A DNA stretch of 64,000 bases from Cohnella zeiphila (GTDB lineage: Bacteria; Bacillota; Bacilli; Paenibacillales; Paenibacillaceae), in contig NZ_JACJVO010000021.1 of assembly GCF_014212055.1 (NCBI RefSeq), positions 265,600 through 329,599 on the forward strand, read 5' to 3'. The notes beneath the pieces are model-generated. The model did no database searches and had not been told where the DNA came from. It was given only the letters and a program-made list of their open reading frames with translations. Position 1 is the stretch's first letter. Every line of letters starts with the position of its first letter. Position numbers and translations under genes: made by a program. Shown here in pieces: positions 1 to 9,128 of the stretch.

Positions 1-70
1 AACACGTCGGGCCAATCCTGGGAAAACAGCCACGGGATCGGCCTCCGATTTTGATCAGGAGGTGAAGCAG

Positions 71-892
71 GTGACACTTCGCTTGCTGCCCAAGCTTTTG
101 CTGTGGGCGATGCTCACTGTTTCATGTATTGGAGCCGTAGGTACGCTGCTTCGCACCGGATCCGAACCTGCTCCGGCACGAGTGGAGCGACTCACCGAGC
201 AACAAATGGCGATCGAGACGGCTGTCGGTTTTGCCCGCGAATGGATGCATTGGGACGGGCAGGAACTTGCGGAAGCACGGGCCAAACGGCTTCAACCATA
301 CGTCAACCCGGAGTTGCTATCGTCCATGGCCGTTTTGAAAACCGAGAAAAAAACGATGCGGCAGCAAGTGGTGGCGGCAGAATTCGTTTCACTTGCAGCA
401 AACAACGGGTCACGTTACGTCGTAAGGGTGCGTGTCACAGCAGAAAATCCGGAGCGCATCACGTGGGTGATCGAAGTGCCTGTGTGGGTACAGCTTTCCA
501 AAGGGGCAGCCGTTACGGGTTTGCCAGTGATTCGTCCCGGGCAAGATCCGCCAACCGTTCCGCCTTCAGAGAGCGACGGGTCAAAGGTTTCCGCAGAAAT
601 GAAGCAGCGGATGCGGACGGCTATTGAAAGTTTTCTTAAAGTGATGCTTGAAGGAGAAAAAGAAGAGATTTTGTCGAATTATGTCACAGGCGACTCGCAT
701 CTCATACCACTGGCCGGCCGGCTTCATTTTGTCTCACTTGACCAACTGGCGGCTGAAGGCGTCGGGCCCTTTACGGCGAGTGTTTCGTTTACCGTGAAAG
801 ATACGGCGACAGGATTTCAATTCGCACAGCGCTGGAAGCTGAGCCTTGTCGAAGAGAACGGAAAGTTTTTTGTTCGGGCTCTTTCCGTTTAA
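71..892 (+). CDS. TcpC-like conjugative transfer protein
   Basis: About 273 residues with one N-terminal membrane anchor (roughly residues 4-28) and a soluble extracellular part that falls into two halves around a Pro-rich linker (DPPTVPPSE). This is the layout of the TcpC/Orf13 family, whose two NTF2-like domains sit on the outer face of the transfer channel. GTG at 71 is chosen because AGGAGG at 57-62 is eight bases upstream; an in-frame GTG at 62 overlaps that site. The frame is open back to base 2. A second frame ends at TGA 63-65 and could be the tail of the preceding gene. The family call rests on layout and neighbours rather than on a diagnostic motif. Confidence 0.6.
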   Translation: MTLRLLPKLLLWAMLTVSCIGAVGTLLRTGSEPAPARVERLTEQQMAIETAVGFAREWMHWDGQELAEARAKRLQPYVNPELLSSMAVLKTEKKTMRQQVVAAEFVSLAANNGSRYVVRVRVTAENPERITWVIEVPVWVQLSKGAAVTGLPVIRPGQDPPTVPPSESDGSKVSAEMKQRMRTAIESFLKVMLEGEKEEILSNYVTGDSHLIPLAGRLHFVSLDQLAAEGVGPFTASVSFTVKDTATGFQFAQRWKLSLVEENGKFFVRALSV

Positions 893-915
893 CGCAAAAC
901 ATTGGAGGTAGGGCC

Positions 916-1173
916 ATGAATGAGGATTTTGTCCAAACAGGCTTGCTCGTGCTCAAAAGGTTACTGCAAGCGATCTTTTTAACCATCGCCATTTACCGTG
1001 GCGTCAAAATGTATGCCAACGGGGAAACGAACCGGCTTTGGTCACACATCATGCTTTCCGTCATCCTTGGTGTATTTGTATTCGCGCCCGGCATTGCCAA
1101 GTATTTGGCACTCTATGTTTTGAAGACACTTGGTATTTCCGTTGACGGATTGACGGATACAACAGGGGGCTGA
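916..1173 (+). CDS. Small two-helix membrane protein of the transfer system
   Basis: 85 residues with two predicted membrane helices (about residues 10-30 and 42-70) and a short polar tail ending in Gly-Gly. A GGAGG site lies just upstream of the ATG. Its position between the TcpC-like and TcpE-like genes matches the small hydrophobic subunit (TcpD or VirB2/VirB3-like) seen in Gram-positive conjugation operons. No sequence motif fixes the family, so the role as a channel or pilin-like subunit is inferred from size, topology and position. Confidence 0.55.
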   Translation: MNEDFVQTGLLVLKRLLQAIFLTIAIYRGVKMYANGETNRLWSHIMLSVILGVFVFAPGIAKYLALYVLKTLGISVDGLTDTTGG

Positions 1174-1177
1174 AAGT

Positions 1178-1906
1178 ATGGACGAGCCAGAGAAGGTGGA
1201 ATCGTACCGGGCTTTATACAGGGTTCGGCCGTTAATTTACCACATTGGTGACATTCGGCTTTGGATGCCAATCAGGCAGGACGGCATTATAATGTGGCTT
1301 GTTTATGTCTTCATCTTTTTTGTATTTTGCTACATCATTCCCGTTCTTGCCTGGGTGCTGCCGTTCGATCGAACGATCACCATAGTAATCGGCCCGATTG
1401 TCGCTGCCTATTACACGGTCAAACTGGATCCGGCCGGCAAAACAGTGCCGCGGTATTTGCGAGATATCCTTCATTTTCTGGTCCGGCCAAAGTGGTACGT
1501 TCGTTGGCAAGCGATTCGTCAAACAGGGGCACGAAGAAAGATTCACTTTTCTGGCAGTTGTCGCCCCTATGTACGGTTAACAGCGCCAAATGGGGAAGAG
1601 CAGTGGTTCGGCGGAAAAGGGTTAATCGGTGGAAAGGTAAAGGGCCTGCGATCGCTAGGTCTGCCAGACAAAGTCCGGGTTCAATGGCATGGAACTAGCG
1701 GTCGTCTGTTGATTGTCCCGGTGGCCCGACGATCCAAACGTGCCATTTTACCGGGGGCTCAATGGGAATCCCGTTCCGGAAGGACGCAAATATGGACACT
1801 GCCAAAGCCGGTACAAATGGATCGGCAAGAGAGAGGTCAGAAACAGGAGATATGGAAGGTTATGGACCGTTTAGATTCGGTAAGTGGGTTCACGGGAAGA
1901 AGGTGA
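1178..1906 (+). CDS. TcpE-family conjugal transfer membrane protein
   Basis: 242 residues. A short cytoplasmic start is followed by two closely spaced membrane helices between about residues 38 and 88, then a basic soluble domain (KTVPRYLRDILHFLVRPKW follows the helices). That arrangement, directly upstream of the VirB4-like ATPase, fits the TcpE family, which places the ATPase at the membrane. It starts four bases after the previous stop, so the genes are probably co-transcribed and coupled. The C-terminal third is rich in Arg and Gln and carries no motif I recognise. Confidence 0.6.
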   Translation: MDEPEKVESYRALYRVRPLIYHIGDIRLWMPIRQDGIIMWLVYVFIFFVFCYIIPVLAWVLPFDRTITIVIGPIVAAYYTVKLDPAGKTVPRYLRDILHFLVRPKWYVRWQAIRQTGARRKIHFSGSCRPYVRLTAPNGEEQWFGGKGLIGGKVKGLRSLGLPDKVRVQWHGTSGRLLIVPVARRSKRAILPGAQWESRSGRTQIWTLPKPVQMDRQERGQKQEIWKVMDRLDSVSGFTGRR

Positions 1907-1912
1907 GTTAGA

Positions 1913-4402
1913 TTGAAATTGCCCGTGCTGTATTGGGAACAAAATCTTCTTTTCGACACAATGCTTAAGCCTTGGGTGGTTTACCGAATACCCTTAAAGC
2001 CGTATGCGCACCAATCGCCAGAGAAAAAACGAAGCACCGTTTCGGCTATGCAACAGTTTTTGCATAGTTATCATGGATTCGGCCAATTGCTTTCGGTGAC
2101 GCGGATGATGGATGCCCAATCGTGGATGCGCCAGCGGACGGGACAAGGCAAGGAATTCGAACGGTATGTCAAAGCGGTTATGCAGCGCTTCGCCGAGCGG
2201 CGGCCTTGGCAGCGATCGTTGTACCTGGTTGTCCAGCTCGCCGCGGTACAAAAGCAACTGCCGGAAGTGGATCTATCCGGATGGCATCGAATGGGAGATA
2301 CCTTAAAGGATTTGGCCGGGATGCTGAGTCGAAATGTGGCCGAGCAGTTCTGGTACCGCCAGCGCGGGGAACTGGAGCGGGAGCGACTTCGCATGGCGCA
2401 GTCTGCCGAGAGCTTGCAGTTCAATCAGGTCAATCACCATTTGGGCGGCGAACGCTGCGGTCCGCAGGACATCGAGTGGTTGCTGCGACGCGGCTTTTTC
2501 CGGGGACTTGCGCGTGAGCCTGAGCTCATCTTGTCGCCGGAGGCGATGTGTGAAGTGCGGGTCAGAGGAGAGAAGGTGCTGCTGCGCCCGAAAAAATCAT
2601 TGCCGGTTTTGCTGGCTTCCGATATGGTCGGTGAGGAGAAGATGAAGACGTTTGTCATTCATCACGACGATTCGGAAGAAGAGGGACTCCATAGCTTCCA
2701 GAGTTTCTTTTCGGTGGTCGATGTGCCGGAGGAAATCGACGTCATCGGTGACGAGTGGTTGTATGCCTTGGAGGATCTGCCTTTCCCCGCCGAAGTCAGC
2801 TTGCATTTTCAAGTGCAGACGCCGCATGAGGCGGCCGGAGGACTGCAAAGAAACCGAAAAGTGCTGAGGGATCAACGTCGGGAATATCGGGAGGCGTCCG
2901 AGGAAACGCCGATTACATTGGAATGGGCGGGAAAGCGCGGGCGCGTGCTTGAAAACAAAATGCAAAAGGGTATGCCGCTTGTCTGGGCGTCCACTTGGTT
3001 CAATGTGTCCGCTTCGTCGAGAAAGGAGTTGGAGGAGCGCGCGGCGCAACTCTTGCAACTGTATTCGACCAAGCAAATCCGAATTGTTCGCTCATCGGCA
3101 GACCAGGCGAAGGCGTTTCAACTATTTTTGCCCGGTTCGGCGATGGACAAGCTGAATCGGATTCCGATGGACCCGAAGTTTTTGGCGGCCGGCATGCTCC
3201 ATGGTTCCCGGGAAATCGGCGATCCGGACGGTGACTACATCGGCAGGACGTTGCATCGGATTCCCGTGTTGCTCGATTTGAAGCGCCCGATGTCCAAGGA
3301 GCTCAATCGTTCCGGCGCGATCGTCATCGTCGGGACGCTAGGCGCAGGCAAGTCTGTGCTGAAAAAGACGCTTTATTACCATGGGTACAACCAGGGTGGC
3401 ATCGTGTTTAGCATTGATCCGAAAAATGAGGACTCTTGTTTTGCGCTTCTTCCGGACGTCCGCCAAAACATGCTTCGCCTCGATTTCTCTGCCGAATCCC
3501 AAACGAAGTTCAATCCGTTTCGGATGTCGACAAGCGAGGAACGGGCACATGGTATTGTTCTCGATTTTTTGAGTCTGCTGCTGGAAGGCACGCGGACGGA
3601 CGAACGAGCAGATGCGATCATGGAAGCGGTCGAGCAAACGTTCGAGCGAGAGAAAAGGGACCTACACGTCTTTATGGCCGAACTCGAGCGGATCGCAACC
3701 GATTCGCCGATGGAAGCCATTCGCGTGGAGGCACAGCGTTGCGTAAACCGGCTCCTTTCGTATTCGCGCAGTCCGTTTGGAAAATTTATTTTTGCACGCG
3801 ACGGCGAGGAAAATGCGAGCGTGAGCGGGGCAAGGTTCATTATCATCACATTGGCCGGTCTACCGCTTCCCAAAAAACGAAGCGAGCGATTGCAGCAGGC
3901 GCTCACGCCCAACGAAAGGTTCGGCCTCGGCATTATGTACTTGGTTGCGGCACTGGGCCGGGAGTACATGTTTCATAGCCCGAGCGATGTCCTTAAAATT
4001 TTCGGCATTGACGAAAGTTGGATGCTACGCGCATTTCCCGAAGGTGCACTGCTCATTGATGAAATTATCCGCATGGGCCGATCGTTTCAGGTTGTGCCCC
4101 TGCTGGCCACACAGAACCCCGGCGATGTCGCTGAAGAGGAGACGAGAAACAATCTCGGCTCCATTTTTTGTTTTCGGACCGAAGATCCCAGGGCCATCGC
4201 CGACAATCTGACACTGCTCGGGCTTGATCCGGATGATGAGGACATGATTCAGGCGTTCCGGGAGCTCAAAGCCGGGGACTGCTACATGAAAGACATCACT
4301 GGACGGATCGGACGGGTGCATATCGAGCCTACCCCGGATGACTTGCTTGCCATTTTCAATACGACGCCACAAGCACAGACGGAAAGGAGGGAAGAAACGT
4401 GA
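1913..4402 (+). CDS. VirB4-like conjugation ATPase
   Basis: 829 residues, the usual size for VirB4/TrbE/TcpF ATPases that power type IV secretion. The P-loop is GTLGAGKS at residues 474-481, and the Walker B-like FGIDESW is at about 697-703, followed by an arginine-finger region (LIDEIIRMGRS). A Gln/Asn-rich motif ATQNPGD comes next. The N-terminal 450 residues match the long recruitment domain of this family. TTG start at 1913 with an AAGGTGAG site upstream. The stop overlaps the next GTG, indicating translational coupling to the VirB6-like gene. This is the best-supported member of the transfer machine in the window. Confidence 0.9.
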   Translation: MKLPVLYWEQNLLFDTMLKPWVVYRIPLKPYAHQSPEKKRSTVSAMQQFLHSYHGFGQLLSVTRMMDAQSWMRQRTGQGKEFERYVKAVMQRFAERRPWQRSLYLVVQLAAVQKQLPEVDLSGWHRMGDTLKDLAGMLSRNVAEQFWYRQRGELERERLRMAQSAESLQFNQVNHHLGGERCGPQDIEWLLRRGFFRGLAREPELILSPEAMCEVRVRGEKVLLRPKKSLPVLLASDMVGEEKMKTFVIHHDDSEEEGLHSFQSFFSVVDVPEEIDVIGDEWLYALEDLPFPAEVSLHFQVQTPHEAAGGLQRNRKVLRDQRREYREASEETPITLEWAGKRGRVLENKMQKGMPLVWASTWFNVSASSRKELEERAAQLLQLYSTKQIRIVRSSADQAKAFQLFLPGSAMDKLNRIPMDPKFLAAGMLHGSREIGDPDGDYIGRTLHRIPVLLDLKRPMSKELNRSGAIVIVGTLGAGKSVLKKTLYYHGYNQGGIVFSIDPKNEDSCFALLPDVRQNMLRLDFSAESQTKFNPFRMSTSEERAHGIVLDFLSLLLEGTRTDERADAIMEAVEQTFEREKRDLHVFMAELERIATDSPMEAIRVEAQRCVNRLLSYSRSPFGKFIFARDGEENASVSGARFIIITLAGLPLPKKRSERLQQALTPNERFGLGIMYLVAALGREYMFHSPSDVLKIFGIDESWMLRAFPEGALLIDEIIRMGRSFQVVPLLATQNPGDVAEEETRNNLGSIFCFRTEDPRAIADNLTLLGLDPDDEDMIQAFRELKAGDCYMKDITGRIGRVHIEPTPDDLLAIFNTTPQAQTERREET

Positions 4403-5934
4403 GGCAACGATGTCGGAACGCGTTCTTACTCCTTCTATTCATCGTGACGTGGTTGGCCATTCAGAAACCGGAACCAGCGTTCGCTGAAGCGCCAAAGGAT
4501 ATGATCGATCAGCTGTTGCCGGGCGAGACCGAGATGGGCATTCAGCCGGGTGATCGAGCGCTCGATTATCGCGCGTATGCACCCGACAATTACACCTGGG
4601 ACATCGGGTATGACTTGGTGGAATGGTCCGGATGGAAACCGAAGCTGAATAACCCTTTTCCGCTGCTCCTCAACTGGGTTGCCAATATCATCTTCACCAT
4701 GAGTGCCTTTATTGTACGATTCTGCATCTTTCTGATGCAGCTTGGTTTTCATACGAACTTGGTGAATGAGCAGCTTTCGCTTGTATTGCCCATTATCGAT
4801 GGGCTTAGGACCAGCTTGTTTAACAGGTTTCTACCGTGGGCGTTAGTACTCTTGGCGGCATGGATGATCAAGGTCGGCTACTGGAACAACCAGACCACGC
4901 GCCTCATGTCCGGGGTCATCGGTTCGATCGTCGTACTTGCAGGCAGTTACTGGTTTTATACGCATTCCGAGAGCATTCGCTCCGTTTCCGAAACGATGGA
5001 CAAGCTGACGCAAGTCACGATGGGTGCGTTGGCAGCGCCTTACCAAAGCGTCACCGGCGAACAAGTGGAGACAGGCCTTGCGAATGCGGCGGATCAGCAG
5101 CTACTGGCTACGTCCAATCGGATGTGGAAGCTGTTTGTGGACAGACCTTGGATCATCGGTGAATTCAACCGTCAGATCAGCCAGGATGTCCGTGTGACGG
5201 CGGATGAGGCGAAGGCGATACAAGATCGCGCTAAAGATGACGACCTGACAATGGGCGTTCAAGCCGGGGATTCGTGGTCGCACTGGATACGTTACTACGC
5301 GTCCGGATCGAAGCAGCGTGACATTTTACGAAAGGTTCTCGGAGACGACAAAGTCGATCACGGCGACCATTCAGATATTCCAGTTTTGTTTGCGGGCGGA
5401 TCGGCAGCCATTCGTTGCCTTGTGGCGCTTTTATCACTGGTGGCCACGCTGACCTTATTGCTTTTTGTTGGAACGATCTCGTTAATTCTTGTGCTATCTC
5501 AGGAAATGGCGCTCGCCATCGTGATGCTGGCACCGATCGTTTTATTGCTTGGTTTGTTTCCGGAGCGAGGCTTTTCGTTTGTCCGCCGCTGGTTCGGTTG
5601 GCTCATCGGGACGCTTGGTACCAAAGTGATTTACGGATTCTACGTGGGCTTTACGTTGCTGGTCGCGGATGTAGTGGCACGCGGGTCTGGCGTTTTGATG
5701 TTGCAACAAATTTTTGTCGCCCTGTTGTTCGTTTGTGCCTTTTTGTTCCGCAAAAAGATTCTGAGTCAGTTGCTTGGCATTTTCCAGGCACCGACGCCGC
5801 ACGAAATGTACGAAACGTCAAAACGAGAAGTCATCTACCATGTGAAAGAAGCGAAGCAATCCTGGCAGAATACGAAAGGGAATGTCAAGAAGCTGAAAGA
5901 TTTCGGCAAAAAAATAGGATCCAAATTTAAGTAA
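4399..5934 (+). CDS. VirB6/TrbL-like polytopic channel protein
   Basis: 511 residues with a signal peptide (cleavage near residue 30, after AFA), about 70 extracytoplasmic residues, then roughly six to seven membrane helices between residues 95 and 455 and a basic Lys-rich cytoplasmic tail. A polytopic protein of this shape directly after VirB4 fits the VirB6/TrbL/Orf15-type inner-membrane channel of conjugation systems. The GTG start overlaps the VirB4 stop (GTGA). There is no catalytic motif, so the family call comes from topology and position. Confidence 0.65.
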   Translation: MRQRCRNAFLLLLFIVTWLAIQKPEPAFAEAPKDMIDQLLPGETEMGIQPGDRALDYRAYAPDNYTWDIGYDLVEWSGWKPKLNNPFPLLLNWVANIIFTMSAFIVRFCIFLMQLGFHTNLVNEQLSLVLPIIDGLRTSLFNRFLPWALVLLAAWMIKVGYWNNQTTRLMSGVIGSIVVLAGSYWFYTHSESIRSVSETMDKLTQVTMGALAAPYQSVTGEQVETGLANAADQQLLATSNRMWKLFVDRPWIIGEFNRQISQDVRVTADEAKAIQDRAKDDDLTMGVQAGDSWSHWIRYYASGSKQRDILRKVLGDDKVDHGDHSDIPVLFAGGSAAIRCLVALLSLVATLTLLLFVGTISLILVLSQEMALAIVMLAPIVLLLGLFPERGFSFVRRWFGWLIGTLGTKVIYGFYVGFTLLVADVVARGSGVLMLQQIFVALLFVCAFLFRKKILSQLLGIFQAPTPHEMYETSKREVIYHVKEAKQSWQNTKGNVKKLKDFGKKIGSKFK

Positions 5935-5952
5935 CAAGAGGGGGAATGTGGA

Positions 5953-6168
5953 TTGGACCGGTTAGTGGCCTGGATCCAGCATGAGCTTCATTTACATGCA
6001 GTTGTCTACCAGGAAAAGCATTCGCATGGCCATTTGCTTCGTGGCAATTCGGAAGGAAAGACTTTGGAATTGCTCGTCGTCTCCTCAGGACATGTTTGGG
6101 TGAAAAAGCCGGCGGAGCGGTCTTGGAACACCACCGGCATCTACGTGCCGGATCGCGTTTTATCCTGA
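5953..6168 (+). CDS. Small protein of unknown function in the transfer operon
   Basis: 71 residues starting at TTG, with a GGGGGAA site about six bases upstream. The sequence is a mix of short beta-like segments (LELLVVSSGHVWVKK) with several His residues near the N terminus and no membrane segment. I do not recognise a family. It sits 18 bases after the VirB6-like gene and 17 bases before the next small gene, so it is probably translated as part of the operon. Confidence 0.55.
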   Translation: MDRLVAWIQHELHLHAVVYQEKHSHGHLLRGNSEGKTLELLVVSSGHVWVKKPAERSWNTTGIYVPDRVLS

Positions 6169-6185
6169 ACCCGAAAGGAGAGCGA

Positions 6186-6395
6186 ATGTGTATGTTTGAA
6201 GACGACGAAACCAAACCCTTTGCCGAATTCAATGCTTCGAGAATGGAACGATTTGTGAAGCGGGATGCCCTGTTGCGCTTTGTGGTTAAAGACCTGGTGA
6301 AGAAAGGGATGCACAGGGAGAAGGCGCTGGAGATTGCCTTTAACGGTTATGTGCTCGAGGACTCGATCATGATCCGGGAATACGAGAGAAGCTGA
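6186..6395 (+). CDS. Small helical protein of unknown function
   Basis: 69 residues, acidic at the N terminus (MCMFEDDETKPFAEF) and otherwise helical and charged, with no membrane segment. ATG 6186 is chosen because AAAGGAG at 6174-6180 lies five bases before it. The same frame is open further upstream, but those codons overlap the previous gene. No family is recognised. Its position inside the conjugation operon suggests an accessory or regulatory role in transfer. Confidence 0.5.
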   Translation: MCMFEDDETKPFAEFNASRMERFVKRDALLRFVVKDLVKKGMHREKALEIAFNGYVLEDSIMIREYERS

Positions 6396-6447
6396 CTAGC
6401 GAAGCAGAAAATTCGCTTGTCCTGATGAAAGCAGAGGAATGATCCGT

Positions 6448-7407
6448 ATGGATGCGAACAGGCTGATCAAAAAACGGGCGATCTGGTGGGTTGTCGGCAG
6501 CGTGAGTGTAACCGGCATCGCCATCGTTTTACTCGGATTCATGTTGGCATTTGCTGTGCTTGGCGCTCTGATCGGCGCATCCGACACGTCCGGGATGGAA
6601 GGGATCCCGGTTCCAGACGAGGAGACCTTTGATGTCCCGGCGCCGCTGCTGCCGATTTATATCCGGGCGGAAAACGAGAAAGCGTCCTGGGCTCGCTTGG
6701 CCGCGATCCACAAAGTGACCAATGACTTTGGGGCAGATCAGCCAAAGCGGTTCGACACGATTGGCCCGTTAGGCTTTCCGAGGCCGCTTTGGGAGGCATA
6801 CCGCATCGATGGAGACGGTGACGGAAAAATCGATCCAGACAATCCGTACGATGCCATCTTTTCGCTGGCTCATTATTTGCAAGTCTCTTCGTTGGATGCA
6901 GATGAAACATTACGTGCCTGGTTTTTAAATGAAGAGGACGTCGAAGTCGTACATCGCCAAGAGTCCGCGTATACCTCGATGCTGCACGTTCACGCATCAG
7001 GCGAGTGGCTGTGGCCGCTAATTGGCTATACAAACATCTCGAGCCCTTTTGGGAATCGGGTGGATCCAGTCACGGGAGCACCGATCGAGTTCCATGCTGG
7101 CGTAGACATTCCGGCACCACTCGGTACACCTGTACTGGCAACGCAAAACGGAACGGTCGTGCAAACGATTCGGGGAAATATGGGGTATGGGAATCACATC
7201 TTGCTGCAGCATGCAGGCGGTTTTATAAGTTTGTATGGTCACTTATCGGATATTGGCGTCAAAACAGGGCAGCAGGTACAGCGTGGCGAGGTGATCGGTT
7301 GGACGGGAAGTACCGGGAAGTCGACTGGGCCTCATTTGCATTTTGAAATCCGTTTAAATGGCCAAGCGGTTAACCCAATGGATTATTTTAAAGAAGGAGC
7401 GGGGTAG
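6448..7407 (+). CDS. Cell-wall hydrolase with M23 (LytM) domain, VirB1-like role
   Basis: About 319 residues: a membrane anchor near residues 12-42, a middle part containing DGDGDGKIDPDNPYDAIFS that resembles a lytic-transglycosylase segment, and a C-terminal zinc M23 peptidase domain. The peptidase ligands are visible as HxxxD (H216, D220) and GPHLHFE (H296, H298). Conjugation systems of Gram-positives carry such bifunctional wall hydrolases to open peptidoglycan for the channel. The weak site GCAGAGGA touches an ATG at 6439, so ATG 6448 (nine bases away) is preferred; the two starts differ by three residues. Confidence 0.85.
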   Translation: MDANRLIKKRAIWWVVGSVSVTGIAIVLLGFMLAFAVLGALIGASDTSGMEGIPVPDEETFDVPAPLLPIYIRAENEKASWARLAAIHKVTNDFGADQPKRFDTIGPLGFPRPLWEAYRIDGDGDGKIDPDNPYDAIFSLAHYLQVSSLDADETLRAWFLNEEDVEVVHRQESAYTSMLHVHASGEWLWPLIGYTNISSPFGNRVDPVTGAPIEFHAGVDIPAPLGTPVLATQNGTVVQTIRGNMGYGNHILLQHAGGFISLYGHLSDIGVKTGQQVQRGEVIGWTGSTGKSTGPHLHFEIRLNGQAVNPMDYFKEGAG

Positions 7408-7409
7408 AC

Positions 7410-7685
7410 GTGGATAAGGCGATCGAAATCGTGATGACAAACGGCGTAAAAAATCTGGGGCTCTCTCCGGATGAAGTCAATCGCTTGTTTCGCAAAGCGG
7501 AGGAACTGCGTCCGAGATCCGCCTTTCTGGTGTTTGATCCGAAAGGAAACTCGGTTTATATCGGCAATGGCGATGGCCATATTCTCGGCATGCTTCATTT
7601 ATTTTTGCCGGAAAAAGTATGGGTCATTTTTGATGATTACGGTGATCGCTGGGTTGCAACGGCCTTGCTTCCTAGAGAGCATTAA
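7410..7685 (+). CDS. Small conserved-looking protein of unknown function
   Basis: 91 residues, GTG start two bases after the M23 hydrolase stop, with the site AAGGAG inside the end of that gene. It has helical N-terminal and beta-rich C-terminal halves (FLVFDPKGNSVYIGNGDGH). There is no membrane segment or catalytic motif I can name. It is the last gene before a strong terminator, so it ends the conjugation operon. Confidence 0.55.
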   Translation: MDKAIEIVMTNGVKNLGLSPDEVNRLFRKAEELRPRSAFLVFDPKGNSVYIGNGDGHILGMLHLFLPEKVWVIFDDYGDRWVATALLPREH

Positions 7686-7710
7686 ATTCGAACGGAGCTA
7701 ACTCGTGCTG

Positions 7711-7740
7711 CAGGGGCTAATAAGAGCCACCTGTTTTTTT
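7711..7740 (+). terminator. Rho-independent terminator closing the transfer operon
   Basis: CAGGGGCT pairs with AGCC-A-CCTG around a six-base loop (one bulged A) and runs straight into seven or eight T. It lies between the conjugation genes and the methylase gene, so the methylase probably has its own promoter. Confidence 0.7.
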
Positions 7741-7768
7741 ATGCGACCATACATCGGGAGGGCATTCC

Positions 7769-8563
7769 ATGCAGAGAAGTCCGATTCGTTGGCAAGGCGG
7801 AAAATATCGCCTTCGTGAGGAAATCATTCGAAGGTTTCCTGCACATTCGGTTTATGCGGAGGTGTTCGGCGGCGGCGGGTGGGTGTTGTTCGGCAAAGAG
7901 CGATCCAAAGTGGAAGTATATTCGGATATTAACGCAGAGCTGGTCAATTTCTTTCGGGTCATACAGGAGGATTGGGAAGCACTCGCGAAGCGTTTCGAAT
8001 GGGCGCTTTATGCACGAGACGAATTTTTGCGGGTGATGAACCGGCGCGATCAGGAGCGGGATCCGGTTACGAGGGCCTATGACTTTTATTACCGTGTCTA
8101 TTCGCACTTTGGCGGCAAGTACAATGATTCCGACGATTGGGGCTATACACGGAGCAAGCCGGCTTTCGATATGTCCAAAGTCAAAGACAAGTTCAAGCTC
8201 GCTCACGAGCGGCTGATTGGCGTCTACATTGAAAATCGTTCTTTTGAAGAGGTGCTCTCGCGATACGATTCGCCGGACACCTTTTTTTATTGCGATCCGC
8301 CTTATCTTGAACTATCCGGCTATTTGTACAAGTTTGATGAATCCGACCATCGCCGGCTACGCGATAGACTCGGTGCGATCCGTGGCAAGTTTTTGCTCAG
8401 CATTAACGACCATCCGCAAATTCGGAAATGGTATGCCCCCTATTACATGGTCAATGTGGAGACGCGATATTCGATATCCAAACAGCAGGAAGGCCGGAGA
8501 CAGACCAAGGAGCTCCTAATCGCCAACTACCCACTGAATCCAGAAGGGAACGAAACGTCATGA
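7769..8563 (+). CDS. DNA adenine methylase, D12 class (Dam-like)
   Basis: 264 residues. It begins with the family signature WQGGKYRLREEI, followed by a FxGxG-type AdoMet motif (VFGGGGWVLF, about residues 31-40) and the catalytic DPPY at residues 176-179. This order (AdoMet motif first, DPPY later, inserted target domain between) is that of class alpha/D12 N6-adenine methyltransferases, which methylate adenine in a short DNA site. No restriction enzyme gene is adjacent, so it is probably an orphan methylase that marks or protects the element during transfer. ATG has an upstream GGGAGG site. Confidence 0.88.
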   Translation: MQRSPIRWQGGKYRLREEIIRRFPAHSVYAEVFGGGGWVLFGKERSKVEVYSDINAELVNFFRVIQEDWEALAKRFEWALYARDEFLRVMNRRDQERDPVTRAYDFYYRVYSHFGGKYNDSDDWGYTRSKPAFDMSKVKDKFKLAHERLIGVYIENRSFEEVLSRYDSPDTFFYCDPPYLELSGYLYKFDESDHRRLRDRLGAIRGKFLLSINDHPQIRKWYAPYYMVNVETRYSISKQQEGRRQTKELLIANYPLNPEGNETS

Positions 8564-8868
8564 GAGTGAACGTTCGCGTCTATCGTCGTTATCGCAAGCA
8601 TGTAGGTTTTCCGGAATATCAATCGCAATCTGGAAACGGGTTCCGGACTTTTCTGGATGTTCCGGTGTTTATCGTATCTGAACAACAACTCGATGACATT
8701 GCGCAATTATCACACGATGACTGGATTCGGGAACATAACCAAGAACCGTTGCTGATTTTTACGGACCGGCATCGTGTATTGGCCGTGGCTCCCGAGGGCT
8801 ACGATTATGCTCGGTATGTATGTGTCATCGATACCGATACGGCTCGGGATATTCTCTTCCGCGTTTAA
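8560..8868 (+). CDS. Small protein of unknown function coupled to the methylase
   Basis: 102 residues. The ATG at 8560 overlaps the methylase stop (ATGA), so translation is probably coupled. The sequence looks like a compact alpha/beta fold with aromatic and acidic residues and no membrane segment. No family is recognised. The same frame is open far upstream inside the methylase gene, but the coupled ATG is the natural start. A role linked to methylation is only a positional inference. Confidence 0.5.
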   Translation: MRVNVRVYRRYRKHVGFPEYQSQSGNGFRTFLDVPVFIVSEQQLDDIAQLSHDDWIREHNQEPLLIFTDRHRVLAVAPEGYDYARYVCVIDTDTARDILFRV

Positions 8869-8906
8869 CGTTAAAAGCCCTGAAGGCACAAAGAGGTGGG
8901 TATTTC

Positions 8907-9101
8907 GTGAATCAAATACGAATCGAGGCGAAAGGAAACCAATTTGTTGTTCAGTTCGTGGAGAATGGTAAGGTGCAGGATATGGATAGCCGAAACACCT
9001 ACAAGGATGCAGAAGATTTTGCTTTTTATTTGGCGGAACGCTTGAAACTTGATGTATTTTATCAAGGCCAAAAGGTGAATCCCCCTCGCTCAAAGGGGTA
9101 G
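8907..9101 (+). CDS. Small protein of unknown function
   Basis: 64 residues starting at GTG 8907, with AGAGGTGG at 8892-8899 as ribosome site; upstream in-frame codons overlap the previous gene and are rejected. It is basic with a Pro-rich end (NPPRSKG). The first half is beta-like and the middle is an amphipathic helix. No family is recognised. It is the last gene before the DnaA-box-like cluster. Confidence 0.5.
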   Translation: MNQIRIEAKGNQFVVQFVENGKVQDMDSRNTYKDAEDFAFYLAERLKLDVFYQGQKVNPPRSKG

Positions 9102-9128
9102 CAATTCTATCTGGACAATATACGTAGG

